Source of the DNA: an uncultured Lachnospiraceae bacterium
GTDB taxonomy: Bacteria > Bacillota > Clostridia > Lachnospirales > Lachnospiraceae
Length of the DNA stretch: 64,000 nucleotides
NCBI GenBank assembly: GCA_947172645.1
Contig: CAMWBY010000005.1
Location: 62,001 to 126,000 of the forward strand
Direction of reading: 5' to 3'
How positions within the stretch are numbered: position 1 is the first letter of the stretch; each line of letters opens with the position of its first letter. The position numbers were made by a program, and so were the translations under genes. Shown piece by piece: positions 8,324 through 16,965 of the stretch. The notes under the pieces are model-generated. The model was not told where the DNA came from. It worked only from the letters and a program-made list of their open reading frames with translations, and searched no databases.

Positions 8324-9421
8324 ATGGAGTTGAATTTAAGGCAGGAAAAAGAGTGCAGATATGACGCGGTCTCCCTCGGGGAGGTGATGCTGAGGCTTGA
8401 CCCGGGCGAAGGGCGGATACGCACGGCGCGTAGCTTCCGCGTATGGGAAGGGGGCGGCGAGTACAATGTGGTGCGCGGGCTGCGCAGGTGTTTTGGGATG
8501 AAGACAGGCGTAATCACCGCTTTTGCGGAGAATGAAGTGGGACTTTTGATGGAAGATTTAATCTTGCAAGGCGGTGTGGACACTTCTCTGATACGGTGGG
8601 TAAAGACCGACGGAATCGGCAGAGTGTGCAGGAACGGGCTGAATTTCACGGAGAGAGGGTTCGGTATCAGAGGCGCCGTAGGATGTTCTGACCGCGCCAA
8701 CACGGCGATTTCCAAGGCTGCCCCGCAGGATTTTGATTTCGAGTACATCTTCGGGGAACTGGGGGTACGCTGGCTGCATACGGGAGGAATCTATGCGGCG
8801 CTGTCCGAACAGGCCAGCGAGACCGTGCTTGCGGCAATCAAGACCGCGAAGAAATATGGGACAGTGGTTTCCTACGATTTGAATTACAGGCCCTCCATGT
8901 GGAGCGCGATTGGCGGGCTTAAGAAGGCGCAGGAAGTAAACAAAGAGATTGCTGGATATGTGGATGTGATGATAGGGAACGAGGAGGATTTCACAGCCTG
9001 CCTCGGCTTTGAAATCGAAGGGAATGATGAGAGTTTAAAAGAGTTGAACCTGGACGGGTATAAGAAGATGATTAACCATGCCGCCAAAGTGTATCCGAAT
9101 TTCAAGGTGGTGGCCACCACCTTGCGTCAGGTGAAAACAGCCACGGTTAACGACTGGAGCGCAATCTGTTGGGCGGACGGAGAAATCTATAAGGCAAAAG
9201 ATTATAAGGGATTAGAGATTATGGACCGCGTAGGCGGCGGCGATTCCTTTGCTTCCGGGCTGATTTACGGCTTGATGGCTACGGGCGACGCACAGACGGC
9301 GGTGGAGTACGGGGCGGCGCATGGCGCGTTGGCCATGACCACGCCAGGAGACACTACCATGGCGAGCAAGAAAGAAGTTGAGGCAGTCATGGGCGGCGCC
9401 GGGGCGAGAGTACAGAGGTAA
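8324..9421 (+). CDS. kdgK: PfkB-family 2-keto-3-deoxygluconate kinase
   Basis: 365 residues with a ribokinase/PfkB fold. The N-terminal region has SLGEVMLRLDPGEGRIRTA and WEGGGEYNVVRGL (substrate lid and GG motif); the C-terminal signature is DRVGGGDSFASGLIYGL, with the catalytic Asp in GGGDSF. KDG kinases of this group phosphorylate 2-keto-3-deoxygluconate to KDPG, the substrate of the aldolase encoded just upstream. Position as last gene of the operon supports this over ribokinase or fructokinase function. The gap of about 100 bases before it shows no clear separate promoter. Confidence 0.85.
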   Translation: MELNLRQEKECRYDAVSLGEVMLRLDPGEGRIRTARSFRVWEGGGEYNVVRGLRRCFGMKTGVITAFAENEVGLLMEDLILQGGVDTSLIRWVKTDGIGRVCRNGLNFTERGFGIRGAVGCSDRANTAISKAAPQDFDFEYIFGELGVRWLHTGGIYAALSEQASETVLAAIKTAKKYGTVVSYDLNYRPSMWSAIGGLKKAQEVNKEIAGYVDVMIGNEEDFTACLGFEIEGNDESLKELNLDGYKKMINHAAKVYPNFKVVATTLRQVKTATVNDWSAICWADGEIYKAKDYKGLEIMDRVGGGDSFASGLIYGLMATGDAQTAVEYGAAHGALAMTTPGDTTMASKKEVEAVMGGAGARVQR

Positions 9422-9435
9422 GGCAGCGTAGACGG

Positions 9436-9473
9436 GTTCGTACTCTTCACGGTAGGAAGTGAAGGGTACGAAC
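9436..9473. terminator. Bidirectional terminator-like hairpin between convergent genes
   Basis: GTTCGTACTCTTCAC (9436-9450) pairs with GTGAAGGGTACGAAC (9459-9473), a 15-bp stem with one T-G pair and an 8-base loop. It lies between the ends of kdgK (plus) and the radical SAM gene (minus). T-runs are weak. Confidence 0.55.
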
Positions 9474-9492
9474 ACATTTCGGGTAAAAAGCC

Positions 9493-10374
9493 TTACCCTA
9501 AAGACTTTAAGTTTCTTCTATACTCTTGCATCTCCCTTTCATCCGTATTGTCTAAAACATATTGCAGCTCGTTTGTTACCTTTTCACGGTCATAGGGAAG
9601 ATACGCCGTTACCGGCGTGAAATTAGATACCGTGTTCGCCAACAGGTGCGTGCGTATATTTAGGTTATCGATTAGGATTTGCAATTCACGGATACGCTCT
9701 TTTTCTTGGGCAGGCACAAACAAGCCTTGCTGTGCCATCTGGTACAGCTCCGTATCTGGAAAAAGCGTGAGAGAGTCTATGGAAATGAAATATGGATTAA
9801 GCTGACTAAACAGCTTGGCGCTATTCCTTGCATTTTGGTATCCGCCACCTTTTCCCGCAAGCCCTGTCATATAAACAAAGTAGTATTCAATGCCTGCTTC
9901 GTCCAGTTTTTTGCATTGTTCCAGAATATCAGCGGTCGTATATCCCTTATTGGCAAGGGAAAGCGTTTCGTCATCGCCGCTTTCCACACCGATGCTCAGT
10001 CCGTTAATACCCATGGCCCTGAGTTTCTTGAGCTGCCATACCTCTTTACTTTTAATATCCCGGATGCTCGCAAACATAGCCATTGTTTGACATTTAATCA
10101 GATAGTCCCTGACCGTCAATGCCCGCAATTTGAGATTTTCATAGCTCATTGCGAATGGGCTAGCTCCCGTCCAGAAAATCCTTCGGGCATTTGGCTGATA
10201 ACTTTTTATCTCTGCTAAATCTTCCTCAAATTCGGTGGTGGGCGACATTCGGAAACACTCGTTTTTATATAAGTTGCAAAACTTACATTTATTGTAGGTG
10301 CAGCCGGAGGTGGCCTGTATGATGACCGAATGAGCTTCATACGGCGGTCGCCAAGTTCTGCCTGTAAAGTGCAT
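9493..10374 (-). CDS. Radical SAM protein, copy 2
   Basis: 293 residues. The cluster motif is CTYNKCKFC (CX4CX2C), near residue 25 after TGRTWRPPYEAHSVIIQATSG, with Phe before the last Cys. Further family segments are FWTGASPF, GLSIGVESGDDETL and YFVYMTGLAGKGGG. It is a paralogue of the gene at 10393, with WRPPYEA and NKGYT-ADI-EQC shared. The ATG at 10374 has AAGGAG 8 bases upstream, matching the spacing of its paralogue; an earlier GTG start at 10392 would put the ribosome site inside the gene. Substrate unknown; the motif spacing is seen in uncharacterised B12-independent radical SAM proteins. Confidence 0.85.
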   Translation of the reverse strand: MHFTGRTWRPPYEAHSVIIQATSGCTYNKCKFCNLYKNECFRMSPTTEFEEDLAEIKSYQPNARRIFWTGASPFAMSYENLKLRALTVRDYLIKCQTMAMFASIRDIKSKEVWQLKKLRAMGINGLSIGVESGDDETLSLANKGYTTADILEQCKKLDEAGIEYYFVYMTGLAGKGGGYQNARNSAKLFSQLNPYFISIDSLTLFPDTELYQMAQQGLFVPAQEKERIRELQILIDNLNIRTHLLANTVSNFTPVTAYLPYDREKVTNELQYVLDNTDEREMQEYRRNLKSLG

Positions 10375-10392
10375 GATTGCATCTCCTTTCAC

Positions 10393-11292
10393 TTACAAAT
10401 GATGCACGCTTTTTCTATACCGCTGTAATTCTTCTTCACTGACATTTCCTATGATTTCATCGAGAAACGCCGACAGTTTTTTCTTGTCTTTCGGCAGTTG
10501 CCCATGAAACTGGTACGCATTGGAAGCCCCCATTGCCGCAAAGATGGTAGGTATCTGCAAATTTTCAATAAGCGTCCGTACTTCTTTGTATTTTTCGAGT
10601 TCGCCTTCCTCTTGCCAGTTCTCACGCTGTATTTCAGCATAAAGTTCAGAATCAGGATAAATCGTAAGCATATTTGCCCCGATAAGCGTAGGATGTATCT
10701 GGTTGCATAGTTCAGCCGTCAATTTAGCTCCGATTTCTCCACGGCCTGCCCCGGAAATACCTACTAAGTAAAAGAAGCTGTAATGAATATTTGCTGCATC
10801 TAATCTTTGGCATTGCTCTATGATGTCCGCCGAGGTATATCCCTTGTTCATAAACCGCAGGGCCTCATCATCGCCTGTTTCTAATCCGATTGTCAGGCCA
10901 TCATATCCCATATCTCGCAGTTTGGCTAGCTCCTCATCGGTTTTAAAGATAACATCTGTAATTCTTGCAAACGAGCCGATAGATTTAACCGACGGGAGAT
11001 ATTTGCAGATTAGTTCTGCAATCGCAGTTAATTTGTCATAAGACAGAACGAATGGATTGGCTCCCGTCAAAAACACTCGGCGGGTGCGCCCGCTGTTCCA
11101 ACTTCTCGTTGCTCTTTTAACCTCCCATAAATCACTCTCAATATCCTCCAGAGGGGACAGCCTGAATTTGAATGGCAAATTGTTATATAAGGTGCAAAAT
11201 TTGCATTTGTGATGCGTACACCCTGCCGTTACCTCTAACAAAAGTGATGCCGCTTCATATGGCGGACGCCAAATTGTTCCTGTGTAGTGCAT
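10393..11292 (-). CDS. Radical SAM protein, copy 1
   Basis: 299 residues. The iron-sulfur motif CTHHKCKFC (CX4CX2C) sits near residue 25 after GTIWRPPYEAASLLLEVTAG. Other conserved parts are RRVFLTGANPF, GLTIGLETGDDEAL and YFFYLVGISGAGRG-like segments shared with the downstream copy. The ATG at 11292 with AAGGAG 8 bases upstream is preferred over a GTG at 11298. It is the first gene of a two-gene operon, divergent from an HxlR regulator with an inverted-repeat operator candidate between. Function unknown; two adjacent paralogues suggest a heterodimer or two related steps. Confidence 0.85.
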   Translation of the reverse strand: MHYTGTIWRPPYEAASLLLEVTAGCTHHKCKFCTLYNNLPFKFRLSPLEDIESDLWEVKRATRSWNSGRTRRVFLTGANPFVLSYDKLTAIAELICKYLPSVKSIGSFARITDVIFKTDEELAKLRDMGYDGLTIGLETGDDEALRFMNKGYTSADIIEQCQRLDAANIHYSFFYLVGISGAGRGEIGAKLTAELCNQIHPTLIGANMLTIYPDSELYAEIQRENWQEEGELEKYKEVRTLIENLQIPTIFAAMGASNAYQFHGQLPKDKKKLSAFLDEIIGNVSEEELQRYRKSVHHL

Positions 11293-11322
11293 AAACACAT
11301 CTCCTTTTTGTAGTTTATGCTA

Positions 11323-11419
11323 ATTATACTTTTGTACAATGATTTTGCAAGTACTATACTTTTTTGTAGTACCTATATTTAAATGGTACATTGGATTTTA
11401 AGAAAAAGCGTGTTATACT
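11323..11419. promoter_or_regulatory. Divergent promoters and HxlR operator candidate
   Basis: Minus-strand promoter for the radical SAM pair: TTGCAA (complement of 11345-11350), 16 bases, TATAAT (complement of 11323-11328). Plus-strand promoter for the regulator: TTGGAT (11391-11396), 17 bases, TATACT (11414-11419). Between them GTACTA (11351-11356) and TAGTAC (11367-11372) form an inverted repeat with a 10-base centre, a fitting size for an HxlR dimer. Confidence 0.65.
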
Positions 11420-11441
11420 ATTTGGGAAAGGGGTGGCAGGA

Positions 11442-11771
11442 ATGAAAAAAAGCACATTGGCTGTTGAACGCTGCAAAACTGTTTCTACCATACAAAGAAT
11501 TTTAGGCGGTAAATGGAAAATTGAAATTATCTATTACATCGCTTTTAGGGATATACACCGCTTTGGGGAGCTTCGCAGGCATATCGGTGACATTACGGAA
11601 TCAAGTCTGACAAAGCAGCTTCGGGAACTGGAAGCGGACGGCTTCATCACCCGTTATGACTACAAAGAAGTACCTCCTCGTGTGGAGTATAACCTTACTG
11701 ACTTAGGCAAAAGTTTCATTCCCGTTTTTGAACACATGAAACAATGGGGAGATGAGAACCTCGGTGAGTAA
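11442..11771 (+). CDS. HxlR-family transcriptional regulator
   Basis: 109 residues with the HxlR winged helix-turn-helix: ERCKTVSTIQRILGGKWKIEIIYYI, FGELRRHIGDITESSLTKQLRELEADGFITR and PPRVEYNLTDLGKSFIPV. One Cys is in the usual N-terminal position (ERC) for this family, several members of which sense electrophiles or oxidants. I start it at the ATG at 11442, because its promoter -10 box (11414-11419) lies downstream of the earlier in-frame TTG at 11391. It probably controls itself and the divergent radical SAM pair. Confidence 0.88.
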   Translation: MKKSTLAVERCKTVSTIQRILGGKWKIEIIYYIAFRDIHRFGELRRHIGDITESSLTKQLRELEADGFITRYDYKEVPPRVEYNLTDLGKSFIPVFEHMKQWGDENLGE

Positions 11772-11795
11772 TGTGGCAAGGTATTCGGCAGTCAC

Positions 11796-11957
11796 ATGAA
11801 TAATCAGGGTTCTATTAATGAGCGCTTTCGGTACGGAAAAATCAATCAATGCCAGATACAACAATTATTGGACTGTATTAACTCGTTTCCCGCCTATCCG
11901 GAATGGCATTCTGATAGCCGGAATCCATTCTCAGCACACCCTTTCAAATTTTATTGA
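11796..11957 (+). CDS. Possible 53-residue open frame, unknown
   Basis: An ATG-TGA frame encoding 53 residues (start MNNQGSINERFRYGK). No convincing ribosome site precedes it and I recognise no family. It lies in the 374-base gap between the HxlR and holA genes and may be a remnant of a lost gene or chance. Confidence 0.2.
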   Translation: MNNQGSINERFRYGKINQCQIQQLLDCINSFPAYPEWHSDSRNPFSAHPFKFY

Positions 11958-12028
11958 CAGTGTTCCTGCCTGCTAATATCATAACAATAAGCATAAATTT
12001 TGAATTGTAAAAAATTGCGGAATAGAAA

Positions 12029-12057
12029 TTGAATTGTGCCCTGCGACAGGGTATACT
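12029..12057 (+). promoter_or_regulatory. Promoter upstream of holA
   Basis: TTGAAT (12029-12034), 17-base spacer, TATACT (12052-12057), about 90 bases before holA. Confidence 0.6.
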
Positions 12058-12145
12058 GGATAAGTAAAAATGTACATTGTGAACGCAGAGATGGAATAAC
12101 CGCGAGAAGCTTGCTTTGCGCGATGTTCCGGAAATGTTGGCCGGC

Positions 12146-13135
12146 ATGAAGAAATTAGCGGAAGAAATTAAATCAGGACAATTGAAACAAGTATATATCC
12201 TGTACGGGGAAGAGGCGTACCTGCGGAACCAATACAAGGAGAAGCTGAAGACGGCTCTGCTTGACGGAGGAGACGCTATGAATTTCCATTATTTTGAGGG
12301 AAAAGATGTGCGTTCCGCCCAGGCAATCGATTTGGCGGAGACGATGCCTTTTCTGGCGAACCGCAGGGTGATTATGTTGGAGAACAGCGGCCTTTTTGCC
12401 CGTGGCGGGGAGGAACTTGCGGCTTACTTAAGCGCTCCTTCAGAGACGGCGTATTTCGTGTTCGTGGAGCAGACAGTGGACAAACGCAGCAAACTCTATA
12501 AAGCGGCCACGGCCAAGGGGCGTGCCATTGAGTTTAAGGCGCAGGACGAGCAGGTGTTGAAACGGTGGATTCTGGGATTCCTAAAAAAAGAAAACAAGAA
12601 CATTACGGAGCGTGACCTGAACCTTTTTTTGGATAAGACAGGGGCGGGCATGGAAAATATCCGGGCGGAACTGGAGAAACTTCTGTGTTATTGTATGGAC
12701 AGGGACGTGGTGACGGCGCAGGATATCGAGGCGGTCTGCACCAAGCAGGTGAGCAACCAGATTTTCGACATGATTAACGCGGTGGCGGACAGGAAACAGA
12801 AGACGGCGATGGAATTATATTACGACCTCCTGACGCTCAAGGAGCCGCCCGGGCGTATACTTTTTCTGATTGCAAGGCAGTTTAATCTGCTTCTGCAGGT
12901 TAAGGAGCTTAAGAATAAGGGGTTTGACGCAGGTACCATCGGAGAAAAGACAGGACTTGCAGGGTTTATAGCAAAGAAATATGTGGCGCAGGCAGCGAAG
13001 TTTCGGGAAGCCGATTTGAGAAAGGCGCTTGCGGACTGCGTGGAGGCGGAGGAAGCCGTTAAGACCGGGAAAATGAACGATGTGATGAGCGTCGAGCTGC
13101 TCATCGTGAAGTACAGCATGAACCCTGACGCATAA
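12146..13135 (+). CDS. holA: DNA polymerase III delta subunit
   Basis: About 329 residues. The N-terminus KQVYILYGEEAYLRNQYKEKL carries the HolA-type opening with a Walker-A-like region; later segments EKLLCYCMDRDVVTAQDIEAVC, IFDMINAVADRKQKTAMELYYDLL and LFLIARQFNLLLQVKELKNKG are typical of the delta clamp-loader subunit, which opens the sliding clamp. The start is uncertain: ATG at 12146 best matches the family's N-terminus, but ATG 12134 and TTG 12116 are in frame and none has a strong ribosome site. Followed at 39 bases by a small membrane-anchored zinc-ribbon protein. Confidence 0.88.
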   Translation: MKKLAEEIKSGQLKQVYILYGEEAYLRNQYKEKLKTALLDGGDAMNFHYFEGKDVRSAQAIDLAETMPFLANRRVIMLENSGLFARGGEELAAYLSAPSETAYFVFVEQTVDKRSKLYKAATAKGRAIEFKAQDEQVLKRWILGFLKKENKNITERDLNLFLDKTGAGMENIRAELEKLLCYCMDRDVVTAQDIEAVCTKQVSNQIFDMINAVADRKQKTAMELYYDLLTLKEPPGRILFLIARQFNLLLQVKELKNKGFDAGTIGEKTGLAGFIAKKYVAQAAKFREADLRKALADCVEAEEAVKTGKMNDVMSVELLIVKYSMNPDA

Positions 13136-13174
13136 GCGGATAGATACGGCAAAGAGAAAGGTTTGGTTATTAAA

Positions 13175-13717
13175 ATGGCACAGATACTGATTATTGTATG
13201 TATTATCATCTTTTATTATAATAGGAAGCGTATCAGGGATTCGGGAGGTGCGCCGGGGAATCGTTCCATGCCGAATACGACGGTTACGTCTGCCGGAAGT
13301 GCAAGTAAGAAGCCTGCGGCCGGCAATCCATATGCGGGAAATACGGGGAATTCCGGCGGGTATACAGGCAGGGCCGGGATACCTGCGGCGCGGGGCGGCG
13401 TAAAGCAGACGGCGCACAACAGACGGGCGCAGGAAGCCATACAGGAGGCAAAAGAAGACGGACATTCCACGACGGCATATCTGATGGAGAAGGCGGAAGC
13501 GGACGCAAGAGAGCATGAGAGGGAGAAGTATGAGGAGCAGCGGCGGCTGTATGAGACGAGAGGCGGGCTTGCCGTGGCGGAAAGGTTTTTAGACGGCGAT
13601 TCCATTCCCCAGGGCAAGAGATGCGTAAGATGCGGCTACTGTGGGGCGGACAATTTGATACCGACGGCAGCAAAGATACGTTACAGCTGTTATTTTTGCT
13701 GCGAACCGATTAATTAG
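13175..13717 (+). CDS. Membrane-anchored protein with C-terminal zinc-ribbon-like motif, unknown function
   Basis: 180 residues. One N-terminal transmembrane helix (QILIIVCIIIFYY), then a Gly/Ala/Asn-rich low-complexity stretch, a charged helical part (EADAREHEREKYEEQRRLY) and a C-terminal Cys-rich end, CVRCGYCGADN ... CYFCCEP, that could bind zinc. No known family is recognised. It lies between holA and thrH in the same direction, 16 bases before the latter. Confidence 0.65.
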   Translation: MAQILIIVCIIIFYYNRKRIRDSGGAPGNRSMPNTTVTSAGSASKKPAAGNPYAGNTGNSGGYTGRAGIPAARGGVKQTAHNRRAQEAIQEAKEDGHSTTAYLMEKAEADAREHEREKYEEQRRLYETRGGLAVAERFLDGDSIPQGKRCVRCGYCGADNLIPTAAKIRYSCYFCCEPIN

Positions 13718-13733
13718 AGAGAATGGAGGAAAA

Positions 13734-14348
13734 ATGAGCATGAATATCGTATGTTTGGATTTGGAAGGCGTGTTGGTGCCGGAAATATGGATTGCGTTTG
13801 CCAAGGCAAGCGGCATTCCTGAGCTTAAGCGGACTACCAGGGACGAGCCGGATTATAATAAACTGATGAATTGGAGAATCGGCGTCCTTAAAGAGCATGG
13901 ACTTGGATTAAAAGAGATTCAGGAAACCATTGCGACGATTGACCCGATACCGGGAGCTAAAGAATTTTTGGACGAACTTCGCAGTATTACCCAGGTCATT
14001 ATTATCAGCGACACTTTCACACAGTTCGCCGGTCCGCTGATGAAGAAGCTTGGATATCCGACGATTTTCTGTAATTCTCTTGAGGTTGCGCAGGACGGTG
14101 AAATCACGGGATTTAAGATGCGTATTGAAAATTCGAAGCTGACCACGGTTAAAGCTCTGCAGTCCATCGGATACGAGACGATTGCCAGCGGGGACAGCCA
14201 TAACGATATGGGAATGATTAAAGCAAGCAAAGCCGGTTTCCTTTTCAAGAGCACGGAGCAGATTAAGAAGGACAATCCGCAGATTCCGGCGTATGAGACG
14301 TATGAAGAGTTGATGGCGGCAATTAAGGAAGCATTGGAAGAAAACTAG
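13734..14348 (+). CDS. thrH: ThrH-like HAD phosphatase (phosphoserine phosphatase / homoserine phosphotransferase)
   Basis: 204 residues, close in length and sequence pattern to bacterial ThrH: CLDLEGVLVPEIWIAFAKASGI near the N-terminus (D9 nucleophile, DxE instead of DxD), TRDEPDYNKLM, VIIISDTFTQF, and ASGDSHNDMGM for the second Asp. ThrH removes phosphate from phosphoserine and can pass it to homoserine. GGAGG lies just upstream of the ATG. A homoserine dehydrogenase is encoded further on (26370), but not in this operon. Confidence 0.88.
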   Translation: MSMNIVCLDLEGVLVPEIWIAFAKASGIPELKRTTRDEPDYNKLMNWRIGVLKEHGLGLKEIQETIATIDPIPGAKEFLDELRSITQVIIISDTFTQFAGPLMKKLGYPTIFCNSLEVAQDGEITGFKMRIENSKLTTVKALQSIGYETIASGDSHNDMGMIKASKAGFLFKSTEQIKKDNPQIPAYETYEELMAAIKEALEEN

Positions 14349-14355
14349 GCGGATT

Positions 14356-15933
14356 ATGAAAGTTATTCGTAAAATTCTTTATGTCATTGCGGTTCTCTCC
14401 GCGCTTTTGTGCATTCTGGTTATAGTGTGTGCGGTCAGGCCGGATGTCACAGAAAAAATACAGGGACTGCTGTACCGGGATAACGGCAAAGAAGCAGGGG
14501 TGGAAACGGTCTCCGGGGACGTGGACAGCCCTGCGGCAGGCGGCGTCACCCATATGCCGAAGGAAGTCGGGGCATCGGGGGACGGCGGGGAAACAGCGGG
14601 TGCGGAGGACTCTTTCACAGGCGTGGAGCCGGAAAAGGACGGGCCGGAGAATGATGGGGCGTCGCAGAACGGCGGCCGGAATGGTTCTGAGAATGCCATG
14701 GCTGTGGATGGGGCGGACTATATCGCGCCGGATGAATCGGATATCGTCGTGCCGGAGGCCGTATCAGGCAGGAGCGGCTATAAGCAGATACAGGGCAATG
14801 AAGAACAGGTTGACGATTCGTCGGCTGTGGACATCCAGGAACGGCTTGACGCCGGATATACGGGTGACGGGCTTGATTTCGATGCGTTCTATTATCCTTT
14901 CTATGCGATGCTGGACGAGCGCGGCAAGCATATCTACAGACAGATTTATGCCAACGCCAACGAACTGTATCCGGTGTTTATGCCTGTGGAAGAGGTTACG
15001 GCGAAACAGCTCAAAAATATATTCGAGGCGGTCTACAATGACCATCCGGAGCTGTTCTGGATGGAGACGGCGTATGCGTGTAAGTATATGAGGACAGGAC
15101 AGTGCGTGGAGATTGATTTGGAGTTTAACCGCACCGCGCAGGATTTGGACAGCGCCAAGGCTGAATTCGACGGCCGGGCAGGAGAGATTGTGACGGCGGC
15201 GCAGAGTCTGCCCGATACTTATTCGAAGGAGAAATTCGTGCATGATGCATTGCTCGACAGGATTACATATAATATGCGTGCCGGGATGAACCAGAGCGCC
15301 TACAGTGCGTTGGTCGGCGGGGAAACGGTATGCGCGGGTTATGCCAGGGCTTTCCAGTACATATTACAGCAGCTTGGCATACCTTGTTATTATTGCACCG
15401 GATATGCCGGGGAGAGCCACGCGTGGAACATTGTCGCTCTGGATGACGGTTTCTACAATGTGGATACGACCTGGGATGATTCGGGCGGCGGCAGATATGA
15501 CTATTTTAATAAAACGGATGCGGATTATGCGAGTAACCATATCAGGCAGGATATGTCGGTATACCTGCCTCCCTGTGACGGACAGGCTTACCGCAATCTG
15601 GAGCAGGACGACGGGCAGGCAGATTTGAGAAGCCTTGCAGACGCGGGCTTTGGGGAGGAACAGGTACTCACGGATATAGGCGGGTATTATGAGGACTGTT
15701 ACAACCAGATTTTGCAGAATGGAAAAGGACACTATACCTTTTATAATGTGATAGAAGGCGGGCAGCTGTTGGACGAGTGGGACAGAAGCTACCGGGCGGA
15801 ACAATATAAGGAAGCGTATATGGAAAATGCCATGTCGGCGCTTGGGGCATACCACTGCGAGATGGCGTTGGAAGTCGAAGAGCTGCAGGGCGGGAGATAT
15901 CTTGTCATGCATGAGGTTACGCTGACGGAATAA
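14356..15933 (+). CDS. Membrane-anchored transglutaminase-like domain protein
   Basis: 525 residues. One N-terminal transmembrane helix (about 6-27), then a long Gly/Glu-rich low-complexity linker (about 45-150), then a folded region with a transglutaminase-like core: VCAGYARAFQYILQQLGIPC (C326), SHAWNIV (H355) and YNVDTTWDD (D370) give a Cys-His-Asp triad. Such extracellular domains in Firmicutes act as cysteine proteases or amide-modifying enzymes at the wall. It begins 7 bases after thrH and ends at a strong terminator. Confidence 0.8.
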   Translation: MKVIRKILYVIAVLSALLCILVIVCAVRPDVTEKIQGLLYRDNGKEAGVETVSGDVDSPAAGGVTHMPKEVGASGDGGETAGAEDSFTGVEPEKDGPENDGASQNGGRNGSENAMAVDGADYIAPDESDIVVPEAVSGRSGYKQIQGNEEQVDDSSAVDIQERLDAGYTGDGLDFDAFYYPFYAMLDERGKHIYRQIYANANELYPVFMPVEEVTAKQLKNIFEAVYNDHPELFWMETAYACKYMRTGQCVEIDLEFNRTAQDLDSAKAEFDGRAGEIVTAAQSLPDTYSKEKFVHDALLDRITYNMRAGMNQSAYSALVGGETVCAGYARAFQYILQQLGIPCYYCTGYAGESHAWNIVALDDGFYNVDTTWDDSGGGRYDYFNKTDADYASNHIRQDMSVYLPPCDGQAYRNLEQDDGQADLRSLADAGFGEEQVLTDIGGYYEDCYNQILQNGKGHYTFYNVIEGGQLLDEWDRSYRAEQYKEAYMENAMSALGAYHCEMALEVEELQGGRYLVMHEVTLTE

Positions 15934-15945
15934 CGGAATAATTTA

Positions 15946-15982
15946 GCAAGAAAAAACGGGTTTTGGCCCGTTTTTTTGCTTG
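15946..15982 (+). terminator. Strong rho-independent terminator
   Basis: GCAAGAAAAAACGGG, 6-base loop, then CCCGTTTTTTTGCTTG: a long A/T-extended hairpin with a seven-T run, directly after the transglutaminase-like gene. Confidence 0.9.
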
Positions 15983-16120
15983 ATACCAGGAAATTTCTCC
16001 ACTTGTCAGGCACTGCCACTTTTAAGTCCGGTTTATGGGACTGTATTTATGATATTTTAGTTTCATACATGGATTAAAACGGAAGGGGGAATATAGTTTG
16101 CGGTATGAGTTGCAGGGAAC

Positions 16121-16169
16121 TTGACAAATGCGAACATATGTTTTAAAGTATAGACAGAACAAATGTTCC
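16121..16169 (+). promoter_or_regulatory. SOS-type promoter with two LexA boxes
   Basis: TTGACA (16121-16126) and TAAAGT (16144-16149) are 17 bases apart. CGAACATATGTTTT (16131-16144) fills the spacer and AGAACAAATGTTCC (16156-16169) follows 25 bases further on. Both fit the Gram-positive LexA/DinR pattern CGAACRNRYGTTYG with one or two mismatches. Confidence 0.65.
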
Positions 16170-16210
16170 TTTTGGGCGAAATATTTCTCTGATTTTAAGT
16201 GGAGAAGGGA

Positions 16211-16239
16211 ATGACATTTTTCTGATTTGGGATTATACT
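16211..16239 (+). promoter_or_regulatory. Second promoter upstream of the DUF1653 gene
   Basis: ATGACA (16211-16216), 17-base spacer, TATACT (16234-16239). A 17-codon open frame 16243-16296 (MGKQIQAILDRPDRSTE) overlaps the next start as ATGA, so a leader peptide is possible on transcripts from the LexA-boxed promoter. Confidence 0.45.
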
Positions 16240-16292
16240 AATATGGGTAAACAGATACAGGCTATTTTGGATAGACCGGATAGGAGCACAGA

Positions 16293-16862
16293 ATGAGAGC
16301 GAATCCCAGACCACAGGAAATGTACCGACATTTTAAAGGAAATATATATCAGATACGTTGTCTTGCCAGGCACAGTGAGACGAGAGAGATGATGGTGGTT
16401 TATCAGGCTATGTATGGCACGTTTCAGATTTATGTAAGGCCGCTTGATATGTTTATGGAAGAAGTAGACCATGTGAAATATCCCGAGGTTAAGCAGAAAT
16501 ACAGGTTTGAATTGTTGCAGGATATGGAATCGTGTCAGGCGGAAATGGATTTACAGGCCCCTGACAGGCAGGAAGACAAGAGCAGTGCCACAGCACAGGC
16601 GGATGAGCCTGACCGGACAGCGGAATCAGACGAACAAGTTCATATTGACCCTCTGGTGATGGAATTTCTGGATGCAGGCACATATGAGCAGAGATTAAAT
16701 ATTCTTGCAGCGCTCCGGCACAGGGTTACCAATGAGATGATTAATACGATGGCCGTTGCGGTCGATTTGGAAATCAAAGATGGTGACGTGCAGGAGAGGT
16801 ATGAAGAGCTGAAGAATTGTCTGCTTACTTTTGAAAAATATGAGTGCAACAGATTGCGCTAA
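16293..16862 (+). CDS. DUF1653-domain protein
   Basis: 189 residues. The N-terminal half (EMYRHFKGNIYQIRCLARHSETREMMVVYQ... through RPLDMFMEEVD) matches the DUF1653 family, small beta-rich domains of unknown function. The C-terminal half after an acidic spacer (VHIDPLVMEFLDAGTYEQRLNILAAL) is helical and of unknown role. AGGAG lies 6 bases before the ATG. It is the first gene downstream of two LexA-box-like sites and leads into 5'-nucleotidase and SfsA-MutY genes. Confidence 0.75.
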   Translation: MRANPRPQEMYRHFKGNIYQIRCLARHSETREMMVVYQAMYGTFQIYVRPLDMFMEEVDHVKYPEVKQKYRFELLQDMESCQAEMDLQAPDRQEDKSSATAQADEPDRTAESDEQVHIDPLVMEFLDAGTYEQRLNILAALRHRVTNEMINTMAVAVDLEIKDGDVQERYEELKNCLLTFEKYECNRLR

Positions 16863-16965
16863 ACCGGTTGACATAATATAGTAGACTTTGATGAAAGAAA
16901 CACATCCTGGAGGAACATGGCGGAGGCAGTATGGAGACGCTGTGACAGCTGACAGGAGGTGGCTT

